Below are positions 24,350-34,523 of a stretch of 64,000 nt of DNA, piece by piece (within the stretch, counting starts at the first letter, position 1; every line of letters begins with the position of its first letter). The notes beneath the pieces are model-generated. The model had not been told where the DNA came from. It was given only the letters and a program-made list of their open reading frames with translations, and ran no database searches. The DNA comes from Utricularia gibba. Taxonomy: Eukaryota; Streptophyta; Magnoliopsida; Lamiales; Lentibulariaceae. The stretch lies in assembly GCA_002189035.1 (NCBI GenBank), contig CM007992.1:3224001-3288000 (forward strand), written 5' to 3'. A program made the translations under genes and the position numbers.

Positions 24350-24632
24350 CGCCTCGGCAGTCCAGACCTTGCACATTGTTGTCAGTTTCCTACGGTAGGA
24401 CAGTGGTTCATGGAAGCTGGAAAAGAAGCAATAAACAAGCTACTCAAGGGATGTTCCGGCTTGGAAGTGTCGGAGGATGATGATTATAAACACATTAACA
24501 TAGAGGATGAGGTTATTTCCCCAGGATCTCTCTCGAGTGTTAAATCTCAGGCGACGTTTCCTTCAGCACGGTTGGAAGAACTGGATATTCTCGTCTTGAC
24601 AGATTCCAACAGTTGAACTGAAGCCAGCGGGT
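24350..24632 (+). pseudogene. EXO84C last-exon fragment (relic)
   Basis: Clearly related to the end of the EXO84C gene at 50525-50810 of this window: EAGKEAINKLL against [11 protein letters not shown], then the acidic SEDD stretch, DEVIS, SLSSV, ATFPSARLEEL and VLTDSNS before the stop. The relic also retains the last bases of the intron before that exon (CAGTCCAGACCTTGCA), so it came from genomic DNA and not from a spliced mRNA. At the start of the exon equivalent a GAG codon reads TAG (24395), and one base is lost just after it, so the frame is broken. No other EXO84C exons accompany it. Confidence 0.85.
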
Positions 24633-24759
24633 CTTGTAGTTTTTTTTTTTTCAATGACGAACCAGTGGCTCTTGTAGTAACTCGACCAACAAGCATGTAG
24701 TGCTTGTGTACTTGCCATTGTTTTTTAAAGTTTTTAAAGAAATTTTTTTTATGGGCTCA

Positions 24760-24930
24760 TGCGAAATTGCTCATTTCTCGTACTCCCAGAGGAGATGAGT
24801 TCTCTTCTCCTCATGGTGTTGCTGTGGATATCAATGATGTGATTTGGGAGCCATTTAAGCTTTCTCTCCTTCCAAATGACATCTGAATTGTTGAAGTGAA
24901 GCCAATGCAATTCCTCATAAAAGGATAACA
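24760..24930 (+). pseudogene. TPS 3'-end fragment (third copy relic)
   Basis: Resembles the final codons and 3' UTR of the two TPS genes: the residues around the [21 protein letters not shown] stretch match 21925-22010, followed by the same TGAATTGTTGAAGT after the stop. Only the last 40 or so codons remain, with a deletion in the SHTGGDEF region; no other TPS exons precede it. It shows that a third TPS copy or fragment once existed here. Confidence 0.85.
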
Positions 24931-25573
24931 AAAATGGTACAGATTCAGGTAAGCTGGCTGCAAAACGCAGAGTCTCAGACCTTCAAGGAGACCTCTTCAT
25001 TCCAAAACTTGCTTTTTTTTTTTTTTTTCTGATTCGTTTTCTTGTTCCCAGTTTTTACAGTAACAATGTGGCTACGAAAATCCCCAAGATTAGGAAGTAA
25101 CCGTTCTCCCTGCAACACCAGCAAAGAAGATAGTAAGCAACAACACGCTAAGTGTGCGTTATTCCGGACAAGTGAATGTGATCTGTGTTTACTATGGAGG
25201 AGCAATTCGGTTCCAAGGGCCTGTAGGCATTTCGTTGATCAACAATGGGAGCTTGGCCTTTTAGCAAACATTTTCTCCTCTGTCTCAAGAACCTGTGGAA
25301 TATTAAACACAGAGAGACACACATCATCGATGGTGAGTATTCCCAGATAACATGAGATTGATTGATCACACACGCACCTCACTTCACACAGAATTCTGTC
25401 TCTTTTTAGCATTGCAGTTCTCTTTTCCTTCTTCCTGCAAAAGAAGAGTCATTTGTATCTCTGCTTCCTCATTTTGTTAAGGTATGAACGGTTATCCATT
25501 GATAGATCGGAATAATACAACCCTCCATCCATCTGAGTTTCTTCCAACTGAGATGGCCTTCAAAGGCCTTGCA
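24931..25573. other. Intergenic: 3' flank of PGR3
   Basis: Contains a T run at about 25013-25028 but no supportable exon. The PGR3 3' UTR should occupy the right-hand part. Confidence 0.45.
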
Positions 25574-28500
25574 TTAATTTGGAAGCAGAGCAAATGTTCC
25601 AGAATTCGGGGTGCATCCATCCACGATCATCTCCTCGTATACAGAGTAGGCACGATCGAGGTCGCCGGAGACGCTGTGAACTCGAATAAGAGCATTATAC
25701 GTGAAGACGTCTGGTTTAAGGCCGACAAGGTGGAGTTCCTCGTACATTTTCAGCGCTTCCTCTGTCATTCCAGCATTCCCAAGATTGAGTATTAAGGTGT
25801 TGAAGGTATAAAGAGCTGGAGTCATTCCACAGCTCCTCATCTCTTCTACAATGGCCATTGCTTTGATGAGTTGCCCAGCCCTGCACAGGCCATTGATGAT
25901 GATGTTGTAACAAATGGAATCAGGATCAAACCCGGATGCCTTTATTTCCTCGAAGTAGAGAATAGCTTCATCCACCATTCCCACAGAGCAGAAGCAGTCA
26001 ACAAGAATGCTGTAGGACTTGAGATCAGGTCTGATCCCTTCACTAACCATTCTGTGAAAGAGCTCCTTGGCAGTCTCCATGTTGCCTGCTTTCCCAAAGC
26101 CATTGATGAGTATGTTGTAGATGGCACAGTTTGGTTTGCATCCATATTCCGCCATTTCGTCTAACAAATTCATGGCGGCATCAAACTTTTTGAGCTTCAG
26201 CAGACCATCTATCAGGGGCCCGTATGTACATGCAGTAGGAGAAAATCCTTCACCAACTAGATCATCATAGAGTTCTATTGCCTTCTCCACCTGGTTCGAC
26301 TTCACGAGACTGGAGATGATTATGTTGTGAGTGATGGTGTCCGGTTGGCATTTCAGATGAAGCATCTCGTTGTACAGTTGAAAAAGCTCATCCGTCTTCC
26401 TGCACTTTCCAAGATCATCAAGCAACAGATTATATGTGGGAGTGGTTGGTGTACAGCCACTAGTCCTCATGAAGGTGTAAGTATCCCAAGCGAGTTGGCT
26501 GAAGCTGATATTGAGAAGACCTTCTATTAAATGGTAATAAGCTTCCGGAGTAGGATGAAACCTCCATGAATTTGCCCACTTCTGGAATAACTTGTGGGCA
26601 TCAAGCGGCTTCTTTTGTCTGCACACTGCCTTGATAATGGGCTCCATGATCAAGTGATTCTGGCAAACACCAAGGGACACCAGAGTTTCTGCAAAGCAAG
26701 TGCAATGTGTTAACTCTGCTCCCTGCACAACTCCAGACATGAGGTTTTCCCAGAAGCATTCATCAAATGATTTTTTGTGCTTACTAACAAAATCTGAAAC
26801 AACTTTACAAGCTTTCTCAACTAAACCATGTCTCAACAAACCAGGGGTTAGTGTATAGATGGTTACATGGTCAGGATGCAATATTTTTCTCATTTGATTG
26901 AAAAGCCAGAAGGCTTCTGTCATTCTATCAGTTTTTACTAGTCCAGATATCAATGTGTTGTAACTATAAACATCAGGGAAGCAATCCATTTCTGTCATGG
27001 AATAAAGCTTTTTCAGCGCTGTATCAACCTCTTCATTCTTGCAAAGACCATCAAGAAGAGTATTGAAAGTTATTGTATTTGGAGCACATCCCTTATCTGC
27101 CATGGTTTTGAATAACTCATAGCCTTCTTTAAACTTGCCCTCCTTCACCATTCCAGCCAACAATGTATTGTAAGTCACAACTGTAGGGGCAAGTTTTAAA
27201 TCCTTCATTTTGCAGAACATTTCCCAGGCCTCATTTGGTCGATTCCCTTTGTAGAGTGTGTCGATCAAGGAATTCAAAACCATAACATCAGGATGACAGC
27301 CATTATCAATCATCTCATCAAGCAACTGAATTGCTTCATCAGTTTTCCCTGCACTACTGTAACACTTTATCAGCATGTTATAAGATATAGAATCTGGCAT
27401 CAGCCCAATCTGTTTCATTTCTTCAAATATCCTTTTCCCTTCCCCAAGTCTACCTGCTTCAGCTACGCTATACAAGGATGCATTGCAGGCAATGATATTC
27501 GGGACAATGCCATGCAATTTCATAAGCTCAAAGGTTTCAACAGCCTTATCTACCTCTCCCAATTTTCCATAACAGTCAATGAACAAAATGTAAGTGTATG
27601 CATCAGCTTGAATCCCACAAGATTCCATCTGATTTAAGAGCTCCAATGCTTCACTCAATCTTTGCAACCTTAGAAGCCCACAAATCATTGAGTTGTAAGT
27701 ATGAATGTTGGGCAGTATTCCCACCTCTCTCATTTCATTTAGCACAGTAAACGCTTCTCCAACTCGGTTCAACTTGAACAAAGCCTCGATAAGTATAGTG
27801 AAAGTAACAACATCTGCTTTATAACCATCAACCTCCATCAAATTTTTGTACTCCTTTAAAGAGTCCAAATCCCCAATGCTGCTGAACTTGTCCAACATAG
27901 TAATGTATGTCACACGATCAGGCCTATGGCTGCTGTTTCTCATCTTCATGAAGACCTCTTTGGCAACCGCCATTCTCTCTGCTCTACAAAGAGCATCTAT
28001 GAGAACAGTATATGTAATGACATCAGGCGGACATCCTTCCTCATTCATCCTATTTAATAAACCATATGCCTCATCAATCTTTCCAGCACGCCCCAATGCT
28101 CTTATGCAGATTGTAAAAGTGTATATATTTGGCCTCAAACCCAAGCTTTCCATCTCCTGTAGCAAGCTCAAGGTTGTCTCAATATACCTTCCCTTGCCAC
28201 TTGCTACCATTAAAGCGGAGTATGTCTTCATACTGGGTTTCAGCCCCTCTGAAATCATTCTTCTATAAATCAGCATAGCCTCACAATAACAACCAGCTTG
28301 AAGAAGCAAATGTATCAACCCGTTATAGGAATATGCATTCAGAACAAATCCACGCTTTCCCATCTTCTCAACTGCATATGGTGCCTTCCTAATACCTCCC
28401 CTGGCATCAACACTTCTAAATAGAATCAAAAAAGTATCTAAATTTCGATAAATAATTCGTTTCTGCATCATATCAAACACTAATACCATATCCTCCAATC

Positions 28501-28807
28501 TTCCTTCCACCCTCAGAAGCTCAAGCATATAGTTACAAGTCTCTGTAGTGTGCAACAAATGAGGCATATTATCTACAGATTTAAAAAAAGAAAAAGCATT
28601 ATCCAAGTCATTCATCGACTTCAAACGTGCAATTATCTTCTCCGACGACATGTTTTTTTTAGTACTCAGCGACAAAATCACTTCATCAGGGGCTTTGCCG
28701 ACACACCCACGAAAAGAAACGCTCTTTATCCTCATTTTCTTCCAGTCTATCACCGGGAGGTATCTTGAAACGGAAGGGGAGTCGATTTGTCTTTGAGATG
28801 AAGCCAT
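25574..28807 (-). CDS. PGR3: P-class PPR protein PGR3 (PROTON GRADIENT REGULATION 3)
   Basis: Single exon encoding 1077 residues; Arabidopsis PGR3 (At4g31850) is about 1110. Almost the entire length is made of 35-residue P-type repeats (VVTYNTLLAGMVKEG, DVYSYNTLISGLVKTD, ACTYGPLIDGLLKL, CAIYNILINGFGKAGN, DLKSYSILVDCFCSVG, DVFTYNALI). The C-terminal repeats and the end (TPNSGTFALLPN) match PGR3. In Arabidopsis this chloroplast protein stabilises the petL operon mRNA and promotes translation of petL and ndhA, supporting cytochrome b6f and NDH. The N-terminus (MASSQRQ, basic and Ser-rich) fits a transit peptide. Only 20 or so codons at the 5' end are uncertain. Upstream lies an imperfect tandem repeat. 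Confidence 0.93.
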   Translation of the reverse strand: MASSQRQIDSPSVSRYLPVIDWKKMRIKSVSFRGCVGKAPDEVILSLSTKKNMSSEKIIARLKSMNDLDNAFSFFKSVDNMPHLLHTTETCNYMLELLRVEGRLEDMVLVFDMMQKRIIYRNLDTFLILFRSVDARGGIRKAPYAVEKMGKRGFVLNAYSYNGLIHLLLQAGCYCEAMLIYRRMISEGLKPSMKTYSALMVASGKGRYIETTLSLLQEMESLGLRPNIYTFTICIRALGRAGKIDEAYGLLNRMNEEGCPPDVITYTVLIDALCRAERMAVAKEVFMKMRNSSHRPDRVTYITMLDKFSSIGDLDSLKEYKNLMEVDGYKADVVTFTILIEALFKLNRVGEAFTVLNEMREVGILPNIHTYNSMICGLLRLQRLSEALELLNQMESCGIQADAYTYILFIDCYGKLGEVDKAVETFELMKLHGIVPNIIACNASLYSVAEAGRLGEGKRIFEEMKQIGLMPDSISYNMLIKCYSSAGKTDEAIQLLDEMIDNGCHPDVMVLNSLIDTLYKGNRPNEAWEMFCKMKDLKLAPTVVTYNTLLAGMVKEGKFKEGYELFKTMADKGCAPNTITFNTLLDGLCKNEEVDTALKKLYSMTEMDCFPDVYSYNTLISGLVKTDRMTEAFWLFNQMRKILHPDHVTIYTLTPGLLRHGLVEKACKVVSDFVSKHKKSFDECFWENLMSGVVQGAELTHCTCFAETLVSLGVCQNHLIMEPIIKAVCRQKKPLDAHKLFQKWANSWRFHPTPEAYYHLIEGLLNISFSQLAWDTYTFMRTSGCTPTTPTYNLLLDDLGKCRKTDELFQLYNEMLHLKCQPDTITHNIIISSLVKSNQVEKAIELYDDLVGEGFSPTACTYGPLIDGLLKLKKFDAAMNLLDEMAEYGCKPNCAIYNILINGFGKAGNMETAKELFHRMVSEGIRPDLKSYSILVDCFCSVGMVDEAILYFEEIKASGFDPDSICYNIIINGLCRAGQLIKAMAIVEEMRSCGMTPALYTFNTLILNLGNAGMTEEALKMYEELHLVGLKPDVFTYNALIRVHSVSGDLDRAYSVYEEMIVDGCTPNSGTFALLPN

Positions 28808-28820
28808 TTTTTCGGTTCAG

Positions 28821-28990
28821 AATAAAGGGAATGCGTCACAGAAGAAGTTGAGGAAGGAGATGATTCAAAAGCAACCAACTTGGCATCAAGACTCACAATA
28901 AAGGGAGCGGAGTAGAGGGGAAATGGAGTCACAGGGGAAGTTGGAGAAGGAGAAGATACAAAAGCAACGAACTTGGCGTCAAGATTCCAG
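28821..28990. repeat. Imperfect tandem duplication upstream of PGR3
   Basis: Two units sharing AATAAAGGGA, GTCACAG, GAAGTTG, GGAGA, CAAAAGCAAC and ACTTGGC in the same order begin at 28821 and 28899. The second has about 13 extra bases near its start. They lie immediately upstream of the PGR3 start codon (28807), within the likely 5' UTR or core promoter. Confidence 0.75.
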
Positions 28991-29897
28991 ATTTTTGCAT
29001 CTATCTATTCTATGAACTTTTCCATCCACTTATTTTCAATTATCGGGAAAAATATCTCCCCAATGACCAGAAAATTGCAAAACTTGTCAATTTTGTTTTC
29101 TCCATTTATGATTTTAGATATTAGTGTTTTGTAATTTCAAAATTAATCATATCTGTTTAATTAATTAAAAAATACAACATTATTGTTTATAAAAAATTCA
29201 CAGATTTCAATCACTAATGATAATTCATAGTTAACTTATGCACACCTTATCATGAAAAACAATCTACAACCTTAAACATTGTGGAGTTGTTGAATATTAG
29301 TTGAGATTTGGCTTTGATCGTGATGGATCTCTAAAATTTTAGTTTCGATCATGTAACAAGATCGAATATATGTCAAAATTCAATTAGAATCAAACATAAA
29401 TTGAGTTATAGAAAATGAAAAATAGCAATTGGAGTTAAAAGATCTATTTCAATATACAATTCTAAACATGATGGAAGTTAAAATTTTAGAGACCAATCTT
29501 AATTGAAGCCAAATATCAATGCATATTTGATGGCTCTGTAGACGGTTAGAGTTCTAGATTACATGATATTTGAAAAAGGGTATGTAGGTTAACTATGCAT
29601 CTATAAATTGAAATTTGAAATTATTGTATTTTATAAACAATAATGTTACATTTTGAAACTAATATAGGAATAATTTTGAAATTATAAAATATTAATAACT
29701 AAAGTTGTAAACTGAGGAAACGAAATGGCAGATTTGACAATTTGTTTCTAACAATAACTCATTTCTCTTTTTTTTAAAAAAAGAAATGTTTTGACTATAT
29801 GCCACGTGGCATGCCTCCGGCATCCACGACCGACGCTTTTCTAGTAGTTACCTTTACCGGCACCTCTTCACGTTCTTCAACTCAGAGCACCAGGAAA
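28991..29897. other. Divergent intergenic region
   Basis: AT-rich; between PGR3 (-) and the small membrane protein (+), so it holds both promoters. An upstream in-frame ATG at 29799 would add 33 residues to the small protein. No other gene is seen. Confidence 0.5.
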
Positions 29898-30206
29898 ATG
29901 GCAAACGGTAATGGGGATGAGCTTAGGAAGAGCGCAGATACGCACAAGATGAGCCCAGAGGAGGTCAAGAGACTCGGACTTCAGGGATCCGTACGACCGC
30001 CGGGAACACATCCCGGCGGAATCCTTCATCAACGGCGGAGAATGCCGTACAGCATGACTACCATCCTACTCGGAGGCCTCGCCTTCTCCGGTGCACTCTG
30101 GTACTTGGCACTCTACATCAAGAAGAAGCCCGAGGCCTCCGCTGGTGAGGTCGCCAAAGTCGCCGCCGGAGTTGCGAAACCGGAGGACACTCATCCTCGG
30201 AAGTAG
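29898..30206 (+). CDS. Small single-pass membrane protein of unknown function
   Basis: 102 residues from MANGNGDELRK. The N-terminal half is hydrophilic, with KMSPEEVKRLG and a run rich in Pro, Gly and His (RPPGTHPGGILHQRRRMPYS). One hydrophobic segment (about residues 57-78, TTILLGGLAFSGALWYLALYI) follows, then a short Lys/Ala-rich tail. This layout is that of a small conserved plant protein of unknown role, perhaps of an organelle membrane. I chose this ATG because upstream residues look non-conserved; the ATG at 29799 in the same frame is possible. Single exon. Confidence 0.7.
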   Translation: MANGNGDELRKSADTHKMSPEEVKRLGLQGSVRPPGTHPGGILHQRRRMPYSMTTILLGGLAFSGALWYLALYIKKKPEASAGEVAKVAAGVAKPEDTHPRK

Positions 30207-30627
30207 CGCGCATTTTACTTACATGGTTCCCGTTACTTCCACAGTTTCAGTGTTAGATAATCTGCAGTCTTCGTTTTTACCTTGTTCGTATGAATTTGGA
30301 AAAATCACCGCGTAACTAGAGAGAATTGCAGGCCTTCTCTCTGAAGGCAATTATGGCAATTACCAGTGAGTTAATGGCAATGATTGCTGTGCATAAGCCA
30401 AGTTTGACAGTTTCTTAGCGAATTGATTCCCTAAAAATTCCGAGCAACATCAAACGGCCAAAAGATCAGAGTTTGGAGAGGCTAAGGTCAATATAGAAGG
30501 TAAGGTTGCAGGAAAAATGGCGATGAACCTTTATTGCTACTATACCACTATAATCCCACCTCCCCAGTTGATCTTTGCTGTCTAGAATGCATCCCCACTA
30601 AGCAGTTTCTGCTAAACGCAGCACGAG
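30207..30627. other. Spacer between two plus-strand genes
   Basis: 3' UTR of the small membrane protein and promoter/5' UTR of the PLD-like gene; nothing else is seen. Confidence 0.45.
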
Positions 30628-32645
30628 ATGAAACCTTCCGCCTTCCCGGCATCTGCAACCATTGCCTTATTGTTCTTAATTTGTATTCAGACTTGGGAAG
30701 TTCATTCTTTGTCTGTAGAACATGGCGAATGCAAGGCGTGGCTTGTCCAGTCCATCCCTACTGATATGCCCAAACTCCCCCTCGTTCCCGGCGTTCTTTC
30801 CAGTGGTAAACATCTCTAGTTGTTTTCTTTCTGTGGGTTTCTCGGAAGGCTCACTTTTCACCATTTTGATGGTGATTTGGTGTCCCCAGGTGATGTTTTC
30901 CGGTGGCTAGCGGGTAATTCTTCGCGCAATTTGGATATCATAGTACAGTACTGGCAATTGGTAGCCGAACCAGATAACCCTAATTCAGGGGATTACGGTT
31001 ATTCAAAAGAGGAGATGGAGAGTTTTGGTAGTGATCAAGGATTACAAGTGTATCAAGCACTAGAAAATGCAGCTCAGCGCAATGTCAGCATAAGGTAACT
31101 CTCCTTTTCCGATAGTTCTTCCTCCTCGCTGCATTGAGTCTCCCCATTTATGCTTCGAACCAGAATTGTACAGCACTCTGGTGTCTACCCAGACTACGCA
31201 AACGAATCAGCTGCACTTGCATCTGGCAGACCGAATGTGCAAAACATTACCTTGCTCTTGAGTGATTGGTGGGGATCTGGCATTGTTCATGCTAAGGTCT
31301 GGATATCAGATAACAGAGATGTATACATTGGTTCTGCTAACAATGACTGGAAATCCTTAACTCAGGTACACTACTCGAAAAATCTGACACTCTGCAACTT
31401 GTTTGCATACCAACTGTTTGGATAAATGCAGGTGAAGGAACTGGGGATATATCTAGTTGGATGCCAAAAGATCGCCAAACGGGTCGAGGTTTACATGAAG
31501 AATTTGTTAACACTATCGAAGCTGAACGCATCAGAATATGCAAAACCAGTGTGGGATGATCAGTGGCAGGTTGAGCGAAAGGTTCCCTGTTGGTCTCATT
31601 TCTTTCCTCCCAAAGAAAGATGCAGGTGCACCATACTAACTGGATTATGATGAGTTTGTGATAGTTCAAGGAGAAGAATGCAGAGTAGCCTATCTTGCTT
31701 ATGATCTACTGCTTGTTATGCTTCACAGGGCGCCTGTTCCAGAGTATGTGAATGTAGATCATGTAGCTGGATATCCGGTGCTATCCGACCCCGAAACTTT
31801 CCATGTTTCGTTGATCACCCCCGGAATCAATTCGACATCACAGCCCCAGGAGAATATCCACTACTTGTCCTTCGCTCCACCAGAGGTTTTCTTGTTTTGC
31901 ACTATGCTCTGTGAGAAGGCAAGAGGAACAACTGTTTATGCTATTTCTCCTTTTGCAGCTATCGTTTGGGAAGTATGCGGCGGACGAGCAGGCGTGGACG
32001 GAGACGATAAAATCAGTTCCAGTTGGAGGGACAGTTAGGATCAGCACTATGGATTGGCTTGGTCAGTCAGAATACGCATCACAGACTGTGTTTTGGCCGA
32101 CATTGTCTTCAGCCATATCTGAGGTGCTCGTTTCTGTAAGTAAGAATGCTTCACAGGCCTGCTTCCTCTGATAATCCCTCGCTGTGTAGGTTGTTTACAG
32201 CAAGAGCGCGAAGGTGAAGCTTCTCGTCGCCAAATGGGTGCATTCAATCAGCAACACAGATGAGTACCTGAAGTCTCTGCTCTACACCAACAACCTCTGT
32301 TCTTCCTCAAAGTACAACCAGTGCAATGGGAAAGTTGAGATAAAGTATTACATTGTCCCTGGGTTCAACGTCACCGGTCCGGCGATCTACAACGGAGCTC
32401 CCACCGGAAATGTGTATCCAGGTTACACAAGAGTGAACCATGGGAAATATGCTGTGAGCGACATAAGAGCACATATCGGCACCAGTAATCTCATATGGGA
32501 TTACTTTTACAATACAGCAGGAGTTAGCTTTGGAACATATAACCTTGGCATCGTGGGGCAACTTCAGGGTATCTTCGACGCCGATTGGAGTTCGCCGTAT
32601 GCGGTGGCTGTGGAGCCACTGGAAGAGGGTACAAGATCAAGCTGA
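30628..32645 (+). CDS. Phospholipase D-superfamily protein, PLD3/PLD4 type
   Basis: Seven exons: 30628-30805, 30890-31094, 31164-31365, 31432-31625, 31729-31885, 31959-32123 and 32190-32645, giving 518 residues. The first 27 or so residues form a signal peptide or anchor (ATIALLFLICIQ). Two HxKxxxxD catalytic motifs are intact: HAKVWISD at 170-177 and HGKYAVSD at 451-458, followed by IGSANNDW and IGTSNLIWDY. It lacks the C2 or PX/PH domains of the plant PLD alpha to zeta enzymes. The layout matches animal PLD3/PLD4 and similar plant proteins annotated as phospholipase D Z-like. PLD3/PLD4 act as lysosomal 5' exonucleases on single-stranded nucleic acid, so lipid hydrolysis should not be assumed. 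Several N-glycosylation sites (NITL, NLTD-like) fit a secretory route. The 3' end faces the KCS gene 116 bp away. Confidence 0.87.
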
Positions 32646-32761
32646 TACCTTTTTCTTCTGTGATGTCTTTGATTACACTTGATATTATATCAAAGGTTTG
32701 GACAATAAACAACACTGAAAGGATGCAACGACACTGAGCTGTTTTGGCTTCACAATCCCAT

Positions 32762-34523
32762 CTAAAAGTTTCGCTGAGGATACCTATCGATTGAATCGAG
32801 CCAGGGGTTCCTCTCCGGCCGCCGGATGTGTCTAACCGCCTTCCAGGTGACACTGTTGCACTTGAACCCGGAGCCGAAGGCCAGTTGCCAGACACGGTCA
32901 CCGCGCTTGACGCGCTCCTTAGCTTCCAGGTACGCGAGCTCGTACCAGATGCTGCTGCTGGATGTGTTCCCGAATCGGTGGAGTGTAGCGCGCGACGCCT
33001 CCAAGTTTTCGTCGCTCAGTTTCAAGTTCTTCTGCAGCTCGTTGAGAGCTGTTTTGCTTGCGGCGTGCATACAGAAGTGCTCGAAAGCGAGCTTGTAGTC
33101 GGGGATGTATGGTTTCGTCGGCGGTGACTTTGCTCCGGACAGGAGTTTCCAGGCGAGGGTGGAGAAGAACAGGAGCTGCTCAGATAAGGGGAGAACCAGA
33201 GGACCAAGTGTAGTGATGTTCGTTTTAATGGCGTCCCCTGCAACTTCGATTATATCCCTGCTGATCTTCAGCCCTTTGAACCTCTCTGCATCTTCTTCTT
33301 GATAAATGCTCCTGTCAACGAATCAGTATAAATACACCAGTCGATTGATAGGACAGAGATCCAGTAGGAATCAAGCTTCAATGGGTACCTGAAGCTGCGG
33401 TCATCGGCGCCTTTGTGAGTTCGCACGATGTGCTCAAGCTTGTAATTCGCGCGATGGAAGTCGCGGCGGCGGTTGGAGAGCAGCACGGCGGAGCAGCCCA
33501 TTCGGAAGTAACAGTTTGGGATGAGCATCGATTTATCCTTCCCAGGATACCAATTGTAGCCGACCATCTCCGTGCTCACAACCACCGCGTAGTTACTGGG
33601 ATTCGCCTGCAACATATCTCTGGCCAGATCGAGGGCGATTATGCTGGCGCTGCAACCCATTCCGCCCAAATTGAAGCTCAAAATATTTCCCCTCATCTTA
33701 TACTTGTTGATCACCATCGCCGACAACGAAGGAGTCGGATTGAAGATGCTGCAGTTGACGACGAGAACCCCGATATCCTTAGGGCGGATGCGCGTTTTCT
33801 CGAACAGCTCATCCAAGGCGCCGAAAATAACTGTCGACGCCTCCGCCCGGCCTTCTTTCATCGTCACCGTGTTTTCCAGTGACCCAATTGATTTCGGAAC
33901 GTAGGTTTCGTCCCCGATGCCGGAGCTCTGCAGTATTCTCCTCTGAAACTCCACGCTTTCTTCGTCAAACTTGCCGGATTTTCTCGCCAACTCAATGAAT
34001 TCCTCCTTGCTCACCTGCATGCATGATCATCGAAATCCAGTCGGTCAAAGGATTTGGGTTTTTCAAATCCAAGCTCTGACACCCGATTAAGAGAACTCCG
34101 TACCTTGAAATCATCTGCGGGTTTGTAGCAAGCGAAATCAAGAAGATAAACCTGACGTGGGCGAGACAAGAAATAGACCGAGAGAGTTACAACCAGAAGA
34201 GCAAGAAACCCAACAATAGTAGCAAGATCGTAGCCAGCGGCGCTGTCCCAGATCTTCCGCCACAGGTCCTCCTTACTCAAACTCCCGACCTGAGCCCCAA
34301 ACACCACCACCAAAAACGGCACCGTCGCCAGGTACACCGCGTGATTCATCAAATAATGGTACCCCAGCTTCACATACTTGAGCTTCACCGAGTTCAGAAA
34401 ATCCGGCAACCTCCGGCGAACCCTAACCGAAAAGGCCATAGATCCGGCATCGGGGCCCGACGATTCCACCCCCCGGTTGAGTATCTCAGTAGACAGACCA
34501 TCGTGCTCTGCGGCGATCGCCAT
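32762..34523 (-). CDS. KCS: 3-ketoacyl-CoA synthase (very-long-chain fatty acid elongase)
   Basis: Three exons: 34104-34523, 33389-34014 and 32762-33311; 531 residues. It condenses malonyl-CoA with a fatty acyl-CoA in the ER elongase that supplies wax, cutin and sphingolipid precursors. The N-terminus has two hydrophobic segments ([29 protein letters not shown]), then the FAE1/CUT1 domain ([16 protein letters not shown]). Catalytic Cys261 sits in GGMGCSAS, the second catalytic residue His431 in FCMHAASK, and Asn464 in FGNTSSSS; all three are present. The glycines after the His, normally HAGGR, are replaced by AAS, which is unusual. Overall similarity is highest to the KCS4/KCS9 group, but I cannot name the member. 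Confidence 0.92.

Noticed and set aside
13770-24930. A terpenoid biosynthetic gene cluster
   Set aside because: Only TPS genes and a relic are present; no P450, dehydrogenase, acyltransferase or prenyltransferase lies next to them.
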